Positions 36,773-46,022 are shown, counted from the stretch's first letter. The stretch: DNA of 64,000 bases from Streptomyces sp. NBC_00513 (GCF_041431415.1 NZ_CP107845.1:5394001-5458000); one strand, 5' to 3'. Notes: a model not told the origin generated them from the sequence alone. Made by a program: numbers and translations.

Positions 36773-37323
36773 CGGCGAACACGAGCGGTGACATCCTGCT
36801 GCGGCACACCTGCGAGCTGGGCACGGCGGAGTTCGGCGAGATCCGCGCCCTGCTGGACGACGCGTTCGACGGGGACTTCGCCGACGAGGACTTCGAGCAC
36901 GCGCTCGGCGGGATGCACGTCCTGGTCCGGGAGGACGGCGTGCCGATCGCGCACGGCAGCGTGGTGCAACGCCGGGTCGTGCACGCCGGTCGGGCCCTGC
37001 GGACCGGGTACGTCGAGGCGGTGGCCGTCCGCTCCGACCGGCGCCGGCGCGGTCTCGCCGGGCGGGTCATGGCCGAACTGGAGGGTGTGATCGGGCGGGC
37101 CTACGAGCTGGGCGCGCTGTCCGCCTCAGAGGACGGCGCCGCCCTGTACGCGGGGCGCGGCTGGCGGGTGTGGGGCGGACGGGTCGGGGTGCTGGGCCCG
37201 GCCGGGCCGGAGCGACTCGCGGAGGAGGAGGGTTCCACCTACCTCTGGGCACCGCCCGGCGGGGCCCTGTTGGACCCCACCGGGCGGCTCGACTTCGACT
37301 GGCGCGACGGGGACGTGCTCTAG
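36769..37323 (+). CDS. Aminoglycoside 2'-N-acetyltransferase-like GNAT, AAC(2')-I family
   Basis: A 184-residue GNAT closely resembling the chromosomal AAC(2')-I proteins of mycobacteria. Shared segments are FEHALGGMHVLVREDG, IAHGSVVQRRVVHAGRALRT, GYVEAVAVRSDRRRRGLAGR, YELGALSASEDGAALYAGRG, and the closing DWRDGDVL. The family acetylates the 2'-amino group of aminoglycosides from acetyl-CoA, though the natural role in mycobacteria may be different. It overlaps the phosphatase stop by four bases (ATGA), so the two genes are co-translated. No antibiotic cluster is near. Resistance activity is inference. Confidence 0.85.
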   Translation: MTANTSGDILLRHTCELGTAEFGEIRALLDDAFDGDFADEDFEHALGGMHVLVREDGVPIAHGSVVQRRVVHAGRALRTGYVEAVAVRSDRRRRGLAGRVMAELEGVIGRAYELGALSASEDGAALYAGRGWRVWGGRVGVLGPAGPERLAEEEGSTYLWAPPGGALLDPTGRLDFDWRDGDVL

Positions 37324-37349
37324 GGGGTGTCGGTGCGGGCGCGGGCCGC

Positions 37350-39377
37350 TCAGCCCGAGACGCTCGGCGCCCCGTACTCGACGTGGCCCGTGTAGCGGCG
37401 CGACCAGGTGCCGTCGGAGTCGGCCAGGATCGTGAAGTCGTACCAACCGCCGTTGTAGGCGACGGCGTTGAAGAAGTCCTCGCGGGAGGAGTTCGCGGGG
37501 ACCTTGTACGTCCACGGGCCGTCCGTGCGGTACGCGTCGGAACGGATCGTGAAGGTGACCGCCGCCGCGGAGGTGTTGGTCATCTTGAAGTACACGGCGG
37601 TCTTGCCCGTGCCCGGCTCCAGCGCGAAGCGCGCCGCGACCTCGATCGCCCCGCCCGCCTTGGAGGCGTCGCCGATGAAACGGCGCAGGAAACGGTTCGG
37701 CCCGTGCATCGAGATGTCGTACTTGCCGGAGCCGCTGCCGAGGCCGACGCTGAAGTAGTCCGTCGAGGTGGTGCCCGGGTCCACCGTGTACTGCCAGGGC
37801 GTCGTGTCCCGGTGCTGGTGCGGGTGGATCGAGAAGTGCGCGGGCCGCTTCGCGTGCGCGCCCTGGTTGGACATCGAGAACCAGGCCAGGATCTTCCCGG
37901 CGGCCCCGAACTCGAAGCGGTCCAGGTTGCCGTTCACCTGGTACGGCAGGGCGCGCGCCGGGCGGGTGCCGGGCTCCTGCGTCGGGAGCGCGTTGTTCTG
38001 CGGGGCGGGGTTGGGCAGCGGGGCGCAGGTGGCCTGGCCGATGACCTTCGCGGTCGAGGGCAGGCCTGCGGGAACGCCGTGGACGGGGCGCGCGAAGTCG
38101 AAGACGCCGGTCAGGTCACCCACCACCCTGCGGCGCCAGGCGCTGATGTTCGGACAGGTGGCGGGCGTGCCGAGGGCCGTCGTCCAGGTCTCCATGAACC
38201 GCAGGACGGAGGTGTGGTCGAAGACCTCGGAGCTGACCCAGCCGCCGCGGGTCCACGGGGACATCACGAGCATCGGGACGCGGAAGCCGAGCCCGATCGG
38301 GAGGCCGTCGAGGTACTCGTCGGGTGTGCCGGGCGGAGCGACGGGCGGCGGCACGTGGTCGAAGAACCCGTCGTTCTCGTCGTAGTTGAGGAAGAGGACG
38401 GTGGAGTCGAAGACCTCCGGGTTCGCGGCCAGCGCCCGGTAGACCAGGTCCACGAAGTGCGCGCCGTCCCCGGGCGGCGCGTACGGGTGCTCCGAGAAGG
38501 CCTCGCTCGCCACGACCCAGGACACCTGCGGGAGGGTCCCGGCGACGACGTCGGCGCGGATCGCGGCCGCGATGTCGTCCGGGGTGGAGCCGGTGACCCT
38601 GGGGACGGAGCCCATGCCGCGGTCCCACAGCGGGTCGCCGGGGGCCGCGCCGGTGAACTTCCCGAAGTAGGCCAGGCCGTTGTCCCCGTAGTTGTCCTGG
38701 GCGTTCTGGTAGACCTTCCAGCTCAACCCGGCCCGCTGGAGAGCCTCCGCGTACGTCTCCCAGGTCAGCCCGGACTCGTCGCCGCCGTCCTTGCTGCTCG
38801 CGTCGACCTTGCCGCTCCACAGGAAGGTGCGGTTGGGGCCGGTGGCGCTGAGGGCCGAGCAGAAGTACGCGTCGCAGATCGTGTAGTGGTCGGCGAGCCC
38901 GTAGTGGAAGGGGATGTCGCCCCGGTCGAGGTGGCCGAGGGTGCGGGTGTTGCCGACACCGATGACGAAGTTGTCCATCCGGCCCTTGTTCCAGGCCGCG
39001 TGCTGCGAGGTCCAACTGTGCGGGAGGTCGCCGGTGCACTGCGCGAGGGTCGCGCCGTCCACCCCGCCCGCCGGCGGGGTGGCGCTGAGTTTCCACGGGT
39101 ACTGGCGACCGCCCCAGTTCGGCTGGTTGAACATGCCCCAGCCGCCCGGGAGGTTGCCGGCGGCGCGGTCGCCGAAGCCGCGGACGCCCTTCAGCCTGCC
39201 GAAGTAGTGGTCGAAGCTGCGGTTCTCCTGCATGAGGATCACCACGTGCTTGACGTCGGTGATCGTGCCGGTCGCGGCGGCCGCGGCCGCCGAGGTCGGG
39301 GTGACCGCGGACAGGCCGGCGCCCGCCACCAGTCCGGCGCCGATTCCCACGAAACCCCTGCGGCTGATCGGTGTCAC
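37350..39377 (-). CDS. Phosphocholine-specific phospholipase C, Tat-exported
   Basis: A 675-residue secreted phosphoesterase. The Tat signal SRRGFVGIGAGLVAGAGLSA is at the N-terminus. The alkaline-phosphatase-like PLC domain begins KHVVILMQENRSFDHYFGRL and contains DNFVIGVGNTRTLGHLDRGD and LFLNYDENDGFFDHVPPPVA, with the metal-binding Asp, Glu and His residues present. Two C-terminal DUF756 repeats are seen (NGNLDRFEFGAAGKILAWFS and IEVAARFALEPGTGKTAVYF). It cleaves phosphatidylcholine or sphingomyelin outside the cell, probably for phosphate or membrane-lipid scavenging. Length fits the family. Confidence 0.94.
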   Translation of the reverse strand: MTPISRRGFVGIGAGLVAGAGLSAVTPTSAAAAAATGTITDVKHVVILMQENRSFDHYFGRLKGVRGFGDRAAGNLPGGWGMFNQPNWGGRQYPWKLSATPPAGGVDGATLAQCTGDLPHSWTSQHAAWNKGRMDNFVIGVGNTRTLGHLDRGDIPFHYGLADHYTICDAYFCSALSATGPNRTFLWSGKVDASSKDGGDESGLTWETYAEALQRAGLSWKVYQNAQDNYGDNGLAYFGKFTGAAPGDPLWDRGMGSVPRVTGSTPDDIAAAIRADVVAGTLPQVSWVVASEAFSEHPYAPPGDGAHFVDLVYRALAANPEVFDSTVLFLNYDENDGFFDHVPPPVAPPGTPDEYLDGLPIGLGFRVPMLVMSPWTRGGWVSSEVFDHTSVLRFMETWTTALGTPATCPNISAWRRRVVGDLTGVFDFARPVHGVPAGLPSTAKVIGQATCAPLPNPAPQNNALPTQEPGTRPARALPYQVNGNLDRFEFGAAGKILAWFSMSNQGAHAKRPAHFSIHPHQHRDTTPWQYTVDPGTTSTDYFSVGLGSGSGKYDISMHGPNRFLRRFIGDASKAGGAIEVAARFALEPGTGKTAVYFKMTNTSAAAVTFTIRSDAYRTDGPWTYKVPANSSREDFFNAVAYNGGWYDFTILADSDGTWSRRYTGHVEYGAPSVSG

Positions 39378-39496
39378 TGACTGCTCGCCTCCAACTCACG
39401 TGCCCCGTCGGCACATTGAGCGCAAGGGTGGCCGGACCCGCGTCAAAGGTCTACATCCGTGCGGTAAGAGTTCGGTGAACTTCCGGGTGGCTGGAA

Positions 39497-40510
39497 TCAG
39501 TCACCCAACCGGACCAGCATCTTGCCCAGATTGTCCCCGCGCAGCATCCCCAGGAAAGCGTCCACCATCCGGTCGATGCCCTGCACAACGGTGGTGTCGG
39601 TGCTCACCCGGCCGCTGCGCAGATGCGGGACCAGGAAGTCCTCCAACTCCTCCTGCAGATTGGTGTGATTGCGAACCAATACCCCTTCCAGGCGCAGCGA
39701 CTTGTGTACGACCTCGAAGAGATTGCGGGGAGCGGCGGGCGACCGGTCGCCGTTGTACATCGAGATCGCCCCGACCCACGCGATCCGCCCGTACTCGCGC
39801 AGCGCGCCGATCGCACCCTCCAGGTGGTCGCCGCCCACGTTGTCCACGTACACGTCGATCCCGTCCGGGGCCGCCTTCGCCAACTGCTCGCCGATCGGGC
39901 CGTCGTGGTGGTCGAAGGCCGCGTCGAAACCCAGCACCTCGGTGAGCCTGCGCACCTTGGCGGGCGAACCCGCGCTGCCCACGATCCGGCGGGCGCCGAG
40001 CAGTCGGGCGATGTGCCCGGTCGCGGTGCCGACCCCGCCCGCCGCCGCGGACACGAACAGGTCCTCCCCCTCGCGCAGGGCGGCGGTGCGGGTCAGCGCC
40101 GCGTACGCGGTCAGTCCGGTGCCGCCGAGGATGCTCAGGTACGCCTCCAGCGGGACGCCCTCGTGGCCGCGCAGCGTACGGGTGCCGTCCACACCGAGGG
40201 TGACGAGGGCGTGCGTGCGCCAGCCCGCGCGGTGGAAGACCAGGTCGCCCTCGGCCAGCCCGGGATCCCGCGAGGCGATCACCCGACCCACCGCACGGCC
40301 CTCCAGCGGGGCGTTCAACTCGAAGCCGCCCTCGCCGCCGTCCATCAGGCCCCGGTGGTACGGGTCCACCGAGAGCAGCAGGTTCTCCACCAGGGCGGTG
40401 CCGGGGGAGGGGGAAGGGACGGGACCCCGCGCGAGGGTGAACGCGGCGGCCGTGGGGAAGCCGGTGGGGCGGGCGATCTGATGGACGGCGACGGCCGTGT
40501 CGGTGGTCAT
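39497..40510 (-). CDS. NADP-dependent zinc-free MDR oxidoreductase (CurA-like)
   Basis: A 338-residue medium-chain reductase of the curcumin reductase/leukotriene B4 dehydrogenase group, which reduces alkenal or enone double bonds with NADPH. Seen: SVDPYHRGLMDGGEGGFELN, GGTGLTAYAALTRTAALREG, the NADP motif AAAGGVGTATGHIARLLGAR, and VDVYVDNVGGDHLEGAIGAL-type segments near IDVYVDNVGG. No zinc ligands are present. The ATG at 40510 is preceded by TAGCGT seven bases upstream and lacks a ribosome binding site, so it is probably leaderless. Divergent from a LysR gene that may regulate it. Confidence 0.9.
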   Translation of the reverse strand: MTTDTAVAVHQIARPTGFPTAAAFTLARGPVPSPSPGTALVENLLLSVDPYHRGLMDGGEGGFELNAPLEGRAVGRVIASRDPGLAEGDLVFHRAGWRTHALVTLGVDGTRTLRGHEGVPLEAYLSILGGTGLTAYAALTRTAALREGEDLFVSAAAGGVGTATGHIARLLGARRIVGSAGSPAKVRRLTEVLGFDAAFDHHDGPIGEQLAKAAPDGIDVYVDNVGGDHLEGAIGALREYGRIAWVGAISMYNGDRSPAAPRNLFEVVHKSLRLEGVLVRNHTNLQEELEDFLVPHLRSGRVSTDTTVVQGIDRMVDAFLGMLRGDNLGKMLVRLGD

Positions 40511-40559
40511 GACGATCACGCTAGGAAGGAATCCCGGGCCCGGGCAGGGGGTTGCGCTC

Positions 40560-40578
40560 ATGGAAGGCGCACATCCAT
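40560..40578. promoter_or_regulatory. Candidate LysR operator between oxidoreductase and lysR
   Basis: ATGGA-N9-TCCAT (40560-40564, 40574-40578) fits the T-N11-A form of LysR boxes and lies in the 101-base divergent gap. A direct repeat GCGCTCAT flanks it (about 40554 and 40584). Confidence 0.45.
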
Positions 40579-40611
40579 GAATGGCGCTCATACGACGAGG
40601 TGGGAGCACCC

Positions 40612-41493
40612 ATGGCCGCCGGCTCGACCGAACTCGCCCCCCAGGAACTGCGGGTCCTGGTCGCCGTCGCCGACACCGGCGGCTTCTCCGCCGCGGCCGC
40701 CGCCCTCGGGATCGGCCAGTCCGCCGTCTCGCACTCGGTGCGCGGCAGCGAGACCAAGGTCGGCGCGGTGCTGTTCGAGCGGGGCCGCGCGGGAGCCACG
40801 CCGACCCCGGCGGGGGAGCGGGCCGTCACCCTCGCCCGGCGCATCCTGCGGCTGTACGAGGTGCTGGGCGCGGAGGCCCGCGGCGCCGGCCGTGGCGCGG
40901 TGGAGGGGACGCTGCGCATCGCCGCCTTCCGCAGCGCCGCCCTGCACCTGCTGCCGCCCGCGCTGGAGCGACTGGCGGCCCTGCACCCCGGCATCCGGCC
41001 CGAGGTGCGGGTGGTGCGCGAGATCGGCGCGGGCGCGGCGGGGGAGGTGCTGGCCGGGCGCGCCGACCTCGGCATCGCCACCCTGGACGCGGGGGCCGAC
41101 GCCCGGCCCGAGCTGCTGACCGGCGAGCTGGTGCGGGAGGCGTACGCCCTGGTCCACCCCGTCGGACACCCCGACCCGCGGTCGCTTCCGCTGCTGGACT
41201 GGGACGAGAACTGCGGCTCGTACACCCGCGCGTGGTGGCGGGCCCAGGACTGGATCCCGCGGGCCACCGTCAAGGCCGAGGACGACGCGATGGTGCTGAC
41301 GATGGTCGGTAGGGGACTGGGAATGGCGATCCTGCCCGAACTGTCGCTGAGCGAGGCCACGGAAGCCGTCGAGATCACCGACCTGGGCCCCGAACGGCCC
41401 ATGAGGCGGGTGGGATACGTCACGACGGCGGAATCCGCCTCGACCCTCGCCGTCAGAGCCCTGATCAGGGAACTCCGCGCGAACAAGGGCTGA
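40612..41493 (+). CDS. LysR-family transcriptional regulator
   Basis: A 293-residue LysR regulator. The N-terminal winged HTH reads LAPQELRVLVAVADTGGFSA, then AAAALGIGQSAVSHSVRGSE, with an unusual Gly-Ser-Glu where most members have an LE pair. The effector-binding domain follows (VEGTLRIAAFRSAALHLLPP and onward). ATG 40612 has GGGAG about seven bases upstream; the frame also opens at 40552, within the candidate operator. By position it likely autoregulates and controls the divergent MDR oxidoreductase. Confidence 0.88.
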   Translation: MAAGSTELAPQELRVLVAVADTGGFSAAAAALGIGQSAVSHSVRGSETKVGAVLFERGRAGATPTPAGERAVTLARRILRLYEVLGAEARGAGRGAVEGTLRIAAFRSAALHLLPPALERLAALHPGIRPEVRVVREIGAGAAGEVLAGRADLGIATLDAGADARPELLTGELVREAYALVHPVGHPDPRSLPLLDWDENCGSYTRAWWRAQDWIPRATVKAEDDAMVLTMVGRGLGMAILPELSLSEATEAVEITDLGPERPMRRVGYVTTAESASTLAVRALIRELRANKG

Positions 41494-41763
41494 AACGGAC
41501 CCTCGGGGCGGCCGTCCGAGAGGTCTTCCCGGGGGATTCCCGTCTCAGATAGTAGGAAGTCCGAGTAATTGCGGAGACATACAGCGGGACCTGGCCTAGC
41601 TTTGTAAGAGCCGAACGTCTCGCCGATCCGGCGAATGGCGGTCGAGAGCGCGCGCCCCTGGCAGGCAACCCCTGCGGCGCACCGCTCCCCGCCTCTTCCG
41701 GCGCCTTGAAGGAACCCCTCATCCGTGGCCCCGCCACGCCGTGATCTCAAGGAGTCGATCACC
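41494..41763 (+). promoter_or_regulatory. Upstream region of the 43-residue protein gene
   Basis: The 270-base gap carries a relatively AT-rich segment (about 41545-41605: AGATAGTAGGAAGTCCGAG, then AATTGCGGAGACATACAG and CTGGCCTAGCTTTGTAAGAG). It looks like a promoter; TAGCTT could be a -10. The rest, to the ribosome binding site AAGGAG, would be a long 5' leader without an obvious terminator. Confidence 0.4.
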
Positions 41764-41895
41764 ATGACCCGTCACACCCCCGCAGTCCGCCGCGTCCGCC
41801 ACTCCTCCCAGGCCGAGGCCGACCGCAAGAACGCCGCGGCCGCCCTCCAGCGCGCCCTGGACCGCCGCGACAACGGCGGCTCGACCGGCCACTGA
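41764..41895 (+). CDS. Small basic protein (43 aa), unknown function
   Basis: [20 protein letters not shown] starts a 43-residue, Arg/His/Ala-rich protein, probably one amphipathic helix ([20 protein letters not shown]) with a Gly/Ser tail. AAGGAG nine bases before the ATG is a good ribosome binding site, and a long promoter-like region precedes it. It stands between the LysR gene and leuB on the plus strand. I do not recognise a family; I have the impression that similar proteins occur in other Streptomyces at this site. Confidence 0.65.
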   Translation: MTRHTPAVRRVRHSSQAEADRKNAAAALQRALDRRDNGGSTGH

Positions 41896-41963
41896 GCACA
41901 TCGGCCGTCCCGCGCGGGCGGCCTTCCGAACACACCCGGGCCCGGACATGTCGCGTCCACCGA

Positions 41964-41980
41964 CGTCCACATGGTGGACG
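41964..41980. promoter_or_regulatory. Palindrome upstream of leuB
   Basis: CGTCCAC-ATG-GTGGACG (41964-41980) is a perfect 7-3-7 palindrome about 40 bases before leuB, with an extra GTCCAC half-site at 41955-41960. It is a plausible operator for a leucine regulator; which one is unknown. Confidence 0.5.
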
Positions 41981-42020
41981 CAATATGTCTGAGGGCTGGG
42001 ACAGGGAGTACGGTTTTCCC

Positions 42021-43061
42021 ATGTCGACCAGCATCAATCTCGCAGTGATCCCCGGTGATGGCATCGGCCAGGAAGTCGTGGCTCAGGGCCTCAAGGTCCT
42101 TACCGCGGTCCTGCCTCAGGATGTGAAGCTGGAGACCAAGGAGTACGACCTCGGCGCCCGGCGCTGGCACCGCACCGGTGAGACCCTCCCGGACGCGGAA
42201 CTCGAAGCGCTCAAGCACCACGACGCGATCCTGCTGGGCGCCATCGGCGATCCCTCGGTCCCGTCCGGCGTCCTGGAACGCGGTCTGCTGCTGAAGCTCC
42301 GCTTCGCCTTCGACCACTTCGTCAACCTGCGCCCGTCGAAGCTGTTCCCCAACACGGCCACCCCGCTCGCCGGCCGCCCGGAGATCGACTTCGTCGTGGT
42401 CCGCGAGGGCACCGAGGGCCCGTACACCGGCAACGGCGGCTCGCTGCGCACCGGCACCCCCGCCGAGGTGGCGACCGAGGTCAGCCTCAACACCGCGTAC
42501 GGCGTGGAGCGCGTGGTCCGGGACGCCTACGCGCGGGCCGACGCCCGCCCCCGCAAGAAGCTGACGCTGGTCCACAAGAACAACGTCCTCGTGTACGCGG
42601 GTCACCTGTGGAAGAACATCTTCGACAAGGTCGGCCAGGAGTACCCCGAGGTCACCACCGACTACCTGCACGTCGACGCCGCGACGATCTTCTTCGTCAC
42701 GCAGCCCGAGCGGTTCGACGTCATCGTCACGGACAACCTCTTCGGTGACATCCTCACCGACCTGGCCGCCGCCGTCACCGGCGGAATCGGCCTGGCCGCC
42801 TCCGGGAACATCAACCCGACCGGCGCCTTCCCGTCCATGTTCGAGCCCGTCCACGGCTCCGCCCCGGACATCGCCGGCACCGGCAAGGCGGACCCGACCG
42901 CGACGATCCTCTCGGTCGCCCTCCTGCTGCGCCACCTCGGCCACGAGACCGAGGCCGCCCGTATCGAGGACGCCGTCTCCGCCGACCTGGCCGAGCGCGA
43001 CGGCACCTTCCGCTCCACCGAGGCGATCGGCGACGCCCTCGCCGCGCGAGTAGCCGGCTGA
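42021..43061 (+). CDS. leuB: 3-isopropylmalate dehydrogenase
   Basis: A 346-residue NAD-dependent beta-decarboxylating dehydrogenase of leucine synthesis. Motifs are [20 protein letters not shown], the substrate-binding Arg residues around [35 protein letters not shown], the catalytic Lys in [14 protein letters not shown] and the metal-binding [22 protein letters not shown] 42021 is taken over the in-frame 41985 start because it begins at the conserved sequence. A palindrome lies just upstream and a terminator separates it from ilvE. Confidence 0.96.
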   Translation: MSTSINLAVIPGDGIGQEVVAQGLKVLTAVLPQDVKLETKEYDLGARRWHRTGETLPDAELEALKHHDAILLGAIGDPSVPSGVLERGLLLKLRFAFDHFVNLRPSKLFPNTATPLAGRPEIDFVVVREGTEGPYTGNGGSLRTGTPAEVATEVSLNTAYGVERVVRDAYARADARPRKKLTLVHKNNVLVYAGHLWKNIFDKVGQEYPEVTTDYLHVDAATIFFVTQPERFDVIVTDNLFGDILTDLAAAVTGGIGLAASGNINPTGAFPSMFEPVHGSAPDIAGTGKADPTATILSVALLLRHLGHETEAARIEDAVSADLAERDGTFRSTEAIGDALAARVAG

Positions 43062-43082
43062 CCCGGCAACCCCGTCTCAGGA

Positions 43083-43119
43083 AGCCGCCGGGTCGCGACC
43101 ACCGCACCCGGCGGCTTTT
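43083..43119 (+). terminator. Rho-independent terminator after leuB
   Basis: An 11-bp stem AGCCGCCGGGT/ACCCGGCGGCT (43083-43093, 43106-43116) followed by TTTT. Confidence 0.88.
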
Positions 43120-43291
43120 CCTGTGCGGCCCCGGGTGCCACCATCTCCCCTGGGCCGCAAACTCCCTGTTTCACCGAAGCCTCCCTGCGCGCGATAATCG
43201 AACGCGAGGCCGCGGAATGCGGGGATGCTCGGACGTCCTAGTACGCCGTGAGCGCGGTCCGCCCTACAAAACCGGTGAAGGACAAGCACTC

Positions 43292-44377
43292 ATGACGACG
43301 CCCACGATCGAGCTCAAGCCCTCCTCGAACCCGCTGTCCGACGCGGAGCGCGAGGCGATCCTGGCCAGCCCCGGCTTCGGCCGCCACTTCACCGACCACA
43401 TGGTGACGATCAAGTGGACCGAGGGTCGCGGCTGGCACGACGCCGAGCTGGTCCCGTACGCGCCCCTGTCGATGGACCCGGCGAACATGACCCTGCACTA
43501 CGCGCAGACCATCTTCGAGGGACTCAAGGCCTACAAGCAGCCCGACGGCACCGTCGCCACCTTCCGCCCCGAGGCCAACGCGGACCGCTTCCAGGCCTCG
43601 GCCCGCCGCATGGCCATGCCCGAACTGCCCTCGGAGCTGTTCATCGCCGCCTGCGACGCGCTCATCAAGCAGGACCGTGCCTGGGTTCCGGACTCCGGCG
43701 AGGCCTCGCTGTACCTGCGCCCGTTCATGTTCGCGTCCGAGGTCGGTCTCGGCGTCCGCCCGGCCAACGAGTTCCTCTTCATGGTCATCGCCTCGCCCGC
43801 CGGCGCCTACTTCCCCGGTGGCGTCAAGCCCGTCTCCGTCTGGCTCTCCGAGGACTACGTCCGCGCGGTCAAGGGCGGCACCGGCGCGGCGAAGACCGGC
43901 GGCAACTACGCGGCCTCCCTCGTCGCCCAGGCCGAGGCCGCCTCGCACGGCTGCGACCAGGTCGTCTGGCTGGACGCCGTCGAGCACCGCTGGATCGAGG
44001 AGATGGGCGGGATGAACCTGTACTTCGTGTACGGCGACCGCATCGTCACCCCCGAGCTCACCGGATCGCTCCTCCCCGGCATCACCCGCGACTCCCTCCT
44101 CACCATCGCCCGTGACCTCGGCTACACCGCCGAGGAGGGCCGCATCACCACCGAGGACTGGAAGCGCGACAACGAGAACGGCACCCTGACCGAGGTGTTC
44201 GCCTGCGGCACCGCGGCCGTCATCACCCCCGTCGGCTCGGTCAAGTCCGGCCGCGCGAACTGGACGCAGGGCACCGGCGAGCCCGGCGAGGTCACCATGA
44301 AGCTCCGCAAGGCGCTCCTCGACCTCCAGACCGGCCACTCCGCCGACCGCCACGGCTGGATGCACCCGCTCGGTTAG
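43292..44377 (+). CDS. ilvE: Branched-chain amino acid aminotransferase
   Basis: A 361-residue class IV PLP aminotransferase making leucine, isoleucine and valine from their keto acids with glutamate. Seen: [40 protein letters not shown], the PLP-lysine in [35 protein letters not shown], and [24 protein letters not shown] about eight bases upstream serves as ribosome binding site. It has its own promoter region after the leuB terminator. Confidence 0.96.
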   Translation: MTTPTIELKPSSNPLSDAEREAILASPGFGRHFTDHMVTIKWTEGRGWHDAELVPYAPLSMDPANMTLHYAQTIFEGLKAYKQPDGTVATFRPEANADRFQASARRMAMPELPSELFIAACDALIKQDRAWVPDSGEASLYLRPFMFASEVGLGVRPANEFLFMVIASPAGAYFPGGVKPVSVWLSEDYVRAVKGGTGAAKTGGNYAASLVAQAEAASHGCDQVVWLDAVEHRWIEEMGGMNLYFVYGDRIVTPELTGSLLPGITRDSLLTIARDLGYTAEEGRITTEDWKRDNENGTLTEVFACGTAAVITPVGSVKSGRANWTQGTGEPGEVTMKLRKALLDLQTGHSADRHGWMHPLG

Positions 44378-44400
44378 TACCGCGCGCTCGACGAAGTACG

Positions 44401-44440
44401 GCGAGAGGCCCGCACCCGATCCGGGGTGCGGGCCTCTCGC
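44401..44440. terminator. Bidirectional terminator between ilvE and the NCS1 permease gene
   Basis: A 17-bp perfect stem (44401-44417 with 44424-44440) around a six-base loop, between convergent genes. Confidence 0.88.
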
Positions 44441-44463
44441 CGTGGAGACGGGCCAAGCGAGGG

Positions 44464-45894
44464 CTAAGCGGCGACCGGCTCGTCGGCGGCTTCGGGGGCG
44501 GCCGGTGCGGCGACGGCCGCCTTCCGCCGGGTGAGGGCCGTGTAGGCGAGGCCGCCGACCAGGCCGGACAGGACGAAGGAACAGTCCACGCCGCCCGTCA
44601 GGGTCAACAGCGGTCCCTCGTAGAAGGGGGTGGTGACGGAGAGCAGGCCGACGCCCGCGCCGATCGCCCACGAGGCGGTGGCGGCCGGATTCCAACCGCC
44701 CCGGTACCAGTAGATCCCGCCCACCGAGCGGCGGTTGAACACCTGGAGGGCGTCGGCGTCGTACGTGCCGCGACAGCGCACGTGGCCGATCAGGGTGATC
44801 ACCGCCCACGGGGTGCCGAGCGCGGTGAGCAGCAGCACGAACGAGGTCATCGCGGACTGGACGTCCCACTCGAAGGAGCCGACGAACACGAAGGCGGTGG
44901 CCACACCGGCCGCGACCAGGGTGGCGGTCGTGCGGCTGGCCCGGGGCACGATCGCGTCCAGGTCGAGGCCCATGGAGTAGAGCATCAGCCCGGCGTTGCC
45001 CACGGAACCCGCGGCGGCGGCCACCAGCAGCGGGACCAGGTACCAGAACGGCGAGGCGTCGACCAGCGGCCCGGCGTACTCGGCGCCGGCCCGCGCGGCG
45101 AGGGCGGTGTACGTGCCGAAGAGCTGCGGGACCAGCAGGCCGACCAGGAGACCGAGCGCGGTGGACCGGAGCACCTTGCGGGAGTCGTGTCGGGCGGGGG
45201 AGATGTAGCGGGTGTAGTCGCCGAGCAGGGTGATGAAGGCGACGGGACCGCTGAGACCGGCGGCGACGGCGGCGAGCAGCCAGGTCGGCCAGAAGGAGCC
45301 GAGGAGGTAGGCGGTCTCCGGCGGCGCGGCGGCGGTGAAATCGGGGGCGTACGCGAAGACGCCGACGGCGAGCAGGACCACCATGGCGACGGACAGGATC
45401 TTGCTCATCCGCAGCAGGAGCCGGTAGCCGAACACCGCCGCTACGACGGTGCAGGCGGCCAGCACGCCGTACATCACGGCGCGCGAGACCCCGGTGTCCG
45501 GCAGCCCGGTGAGCCGGGACAGGGCGCCGACCATCACGTCGCCGCCGATCCACAGGGTCAGCGCCGTGTAGCCGAGGGAGAGCAGCAGGCCCACCACGGA
45601 CCCGACCAGCCGACCGCGCACGCCGAACTGGGCCCCGCTGGAGGTGGACAGGTTGGTTCCGGTGCGCAGGGAGACCAGCGCCAGCGGGGCGGTGAAGGCG
45701 ATCCCGACGACGGTGCCGGTCACGATCGCGGTCACCGAGGGCCACAGCCCCAGTCCGAAGGACGGGGGCAGCCAGCCGAAGACGATCACGCCGAGGCAGA
45801 GGTTGGAGCCGAGGAGGATCGAGATCAGGTCGCGGGGGCCGCTCGTCCGCTCCTCCTCCGGGATGGTGTCGACTCCGCGCTGTTCGATGGGCAT
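44464..45894 (-). CDS. NCS1-family cytosine/purine-type permease
   Basis: A 476-residue membrane transporter of the nucleobase-cation symporter-1 family (cytosine, allantoin, hydantoin, thiamine and related substrates). About 12 hydrophobic segments are present. ISILLGSNLCLGVIVFGWLP in the first helix, FGVRGRLVGSVVGLLLSLGY and GPVAFITLLGDYTRYISPAR, with the DYTRY element, are typical. ATG 45894 follows AAGGGAG by about seven bases; the longer frame from 45951 is less likely. It is divergent from the urease-like operon across a shared control region, so a nitrogen-rich substrate that is then hydrolysed is a reasonable inference. Substrate unknown. Confidence 0.9.
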   Translation of the reverse strand: MPIEQRGVDTIPEEERTSGPRDLISILLGSNLCLGVIVFGWLPPSFGLGLWPSVTAIVTGTVVGIAFTAPLALVSLRTGTNLSTSSGAQFGVRGRLVGSVVGLLLSLGYTALTLWIGGDVMVGALSRLTGLPDTGVSRAVMYGVLAACTVVAAVFGYRLLLRMSKILSVAMVVLLAVGVFAYAPDFTAAAPPETAYLLGSFWPTWLLAAVAAGLSGPVAFITLLGDYTRYISPARHDSRKVLRSTALGLLVGLLVPQLFGTYTALAARAGAEYAGPLVDASPFWYLVPLLVAAAAGSVGNAGLMLYSMGLDLDAIVPRASRTTATLVAAGVATAFVFVGSFEWDVQSAMTSFVLLLTALGTPWAVITLIGHVRCRGTYDADALQVFNRRSVGGIYWYRGGWNPAATASWAIGAGVGLLSVTTPFYEGPLLTLTGGVDCSFVLSGLVGGLAYTALTRRKAAVAAPAAPEAADEPVAA

Positions 45895-46003
45895 GGGGGA
45901 ACTCCCTTGGCAGGGCGGGGGGTGGTTCGCAAAGGTTTGAGCGACATTCAATGTGGCGCAGCCCCTGCTCTCCGGTCAATGCTTCACTGCCGGGAAATGA
46001 AGA

Positions 46004-46022
46004 GTTAGAGTGATGCTCTAAC
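46004..46022. promoter_or_regulatory. Palindromic operator upstream of ureAB
   Basis: GTTAGAG-N5-CTCTAAC (46004-46010, 46016-46022) is a perfect 7-5-7 palindrome 29 bases before the ureAB start, in the divergent gap (45895-46050) with the permease. It has the form of a TetR operator; the TetR gene at the end of this operon is the best candidate binder. Confidence 0.65.
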
